Shown: piece after piece, positions 5,016 through 5,462 of the stretch
Layout: each line of letters begins with the position of its first letter
Numbering within the stretch: the stretch's first letter is position 1
Source: Sulfurimonas sp.
Lineage (GTDB): Bacteria > Campylobacterota > Campylobacteria > Campylobacterales > Sulfurimonadaceae
Reading direction: 5' to 3'
NCBI GenBank assembly: GCA_012963655.1
Contig: DTVI01000059.1
Location: 1 to 5,462 of the forward strand
Length of the DNA stretch: 5,462 bases
Translations under genes and position numbers: made by a program
The notes under the pieces: model-generated
What the model was told of the DNA's origin: nothing
Databases searched by the model: none
Seen by the model: the letters and a program-made list of their open reading frames with translations, nothing else

Positions 5016-5059
5016 AGGGGAAGGCCCTTAATATACTAGTAGAAGAGGGCCTTTGCCCT
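5016..5059. other. strong GC-rich hairpin (structured RNA element or terminator)
   Basis: AAGGCCCT at 5021-5028 and AGGGCCTT at 5046-5053 form a perfect eight-base-pair stem around a 17-base loop. An outer AGGG (5016-5019) and CCCT (5056-5059) can extend it past a small internal loop. This is the strongest GC-rich structure in an AT-rich window. It lies about 70-115 bases downstream of the ribbon-helix-helix gene and could end its transcript, but neither side has a clear T run, so a non-terminator role is possible. The rest of the gap to 5130 shows no gene. Confidence 0.55.
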
Positions 5060-5130
5060 AGTTTCTCTTATGAACCCAATATAGGCATTGCAAAAAGGTT
5101 TGTTCCATAGAAAAACTGTACATAGTATTT

Positions 5131-5319
5131 TTAAAAGAAACTACCTTGATTTTCATTTTCAAGAGGACGACGTTTCTCTTTAGCAAGCCAATCTTGAAGA
5201 AGTTGATCAACTACCTTACTAAGACTCATCTTATAACGCGTTCTTGCATACTTCATTGAATCATCCCATACCTGTCTATCTACTACTAATGAGCGTGTTA
5301 CTTCATCTTTTGGTTTCAT
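5131..5319 (-). CDS. small ribbon-helix-helix-like DNA-binding protein, 62 residues
   Basis: The protein has the spacing of a ribbon-helix-helix (CopG/Arc/MetJ-type) dimeric DNA-binding fold. A short beta-strand with alternating residues, TRSLVVD, is at about 8-14. It is followed by a first helix, RQVWDDSMKYARTRY, at about 15-29, a turn (KMS), and a second helix, LSKVVDQLLQDWLAKE, at about 33-48. The tail is charged and polar (KRRPLENENQGSFF). In this fold the paired strands enter the DNA major groove, with residues such as Thr8, Ser10 and Val12 facing bases. A perfect palindrome just upstream is a natural operator, so the protein probably represses itself. AAAGG at 5333-5329 is a ribosome site with rather long, nine-base spacing. 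No toxin gene follows downstream, so an antitoxin role is unsupported within the window. A plasmid-type copy or partition regulator is another possibility. The fold call rests on pattern, not on a search. Confidence 0.65.
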   Translation of the reverse strand: MKPKDEVTRSLVVDRQVWDDSMKYARTRYKMSLSKVVDQLLQDWLAKEKRRPLENENQGSFF

Positions 5320-5335
5320 ATTTTAATACCTTTAC

Positions 5336-5363
5336 ATTACTATATAATAAACTATATAGTAAT
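5336..5363 (-). promoter_or_regulatory. perfect 11-bp-arm palindrome, likely operator over the promoter of the ribbon-helix-helix gene
   Basis: ATTACTATATA at 5336-5346 and TATATAGTAAT at 5353-5363 are exact inverted copies separated by six bases. The palindrome sits 16 bases before the ATG at 5319. On the minus strand it contains TATAGT (5356-5351), a five-of-six match to a -10 box, giving a start near 5344 and a leader that includes the ribosome site. A dimeric repressor bound here would block transcription. No good -35 box is seen. Confidence 0.6.
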
Positions 5364-5408
5364 CATAAATGCCTTAATAAGCCCATAAATAATTAGTTAT
5401 ATAAGCTG

Positions 5409-5426
5409 TATACGGTTTTTCGTATA
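5409..5426. repeat. second inverted repeat, six-base arms
   Basis: TATACG at 5409-5414 and CGTATA at 5421-5426 are perfect inverted copies around a GTTTTT spacer. The six-base spacer is the same length as in the larger palindrome at 5336-5363, although the arm sequence differs. The site is about 90 bases upstream of the ribbon-helix-helix gene. It could be another regulator site, or part of whatever lies beyond the window. The remaining sequence to 5462 shows no gene. Confidence 0.35.
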
Positions 5427-5462
5427 TCCGCTTCATTTAACTAAAGATACTAACTATAGGAA

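Noticed and set aside
5016..5059. tRNA or other standard RNA gene
   Set aside because: The hairpin is a single stem with no cloverleaf, no T-loop consensus and no match to SRP, tmRNA or RNase P core motifs.
5131..5319. Antitoxin of a toxin-antitoxin pair
   Set aside because: The small ribbon-helix-helix-like protein would suit, but no toxin-sized frame lies next to it downstream (5014-5130), and the upstream side leaves the window.

Overview
The window is AT-rich chromosomal DNA that looks like a member of the Campylobacterota (Epsilonproteobacteria), probably a free-living Sulfurimonas- or Arcobacter-like organism. The evidence is the long (396-residue) form of DapD typical of that group, the PurU and TrmL sequences, a small flagellar rod-like protein, and the codon and base composition. 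The genus is inferred from remembered protein similarity and was not searched.

Layout. (1) Positions 1-840, plus strand: the 3' end of purU (formyltetrahydrofolate deformylase), then trmL (tRNA wobble-base 2'-O-methyltransferase), then a 35-residue single-helix membrane protein. The three are joined by TAATG and GTGA overlaps, so they form a tightly coupled operon. (2) Positions 841-1119: a regulatory gap holding a possible 27-codon minus-strand gene, a tandem 15-bp repeat, and a promoter bracketed by an imperfect inverted repeat. (3) Positions 1120-3120, plus strand: a LexA/CI-like S24-peptidase repressor and, 9 bp downstream, a lipoprotein cell-wall hydrolase (NlpC/P60 with SH3b domains). 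(4) Positions 3139-3447, minus strand: a 102-residue flagellar rod-like mini-protein, convergent with the hydrolase. (5) Positions 3628-4818, minus strand: dapD, for lysine and meso-diaminopimelate synthesis. (6) Positions 4819-5130: no conventional gene, but an unusual set of about 39-bp degenerate tandem repeats with compensated hairpins, followed by a strong separate hairpin. (7) Positions 5131-5319, minus strand: a small ribbon-helix-helix-like DNA-binding protein with a perfect 11-bp-arm palindrome just upstream.

How the parts relate. Most genes are housekeeping: one-carbon metabolism, tRNA modification and peptidoglycan precursor supply. DapD makes a precursor of the meso-diaminopimelate found in the peptide stems that NlpC/P60 enzymes cut, but the two genes are on opposite strands and no shared control is visible. 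Two small regulators (the S24 repressor and the ribbon-helix-helix protein) each have an inverted repeat over their probable promoter, which suggests autoregulation.

The least explained parts are the tandem repeats at 4837-5013, the possible 27-residue peptide opposite the repressor, and the repressor/hydrolase pairing. There is no CRISPR array, rRNA or tRNA, and no transposase.
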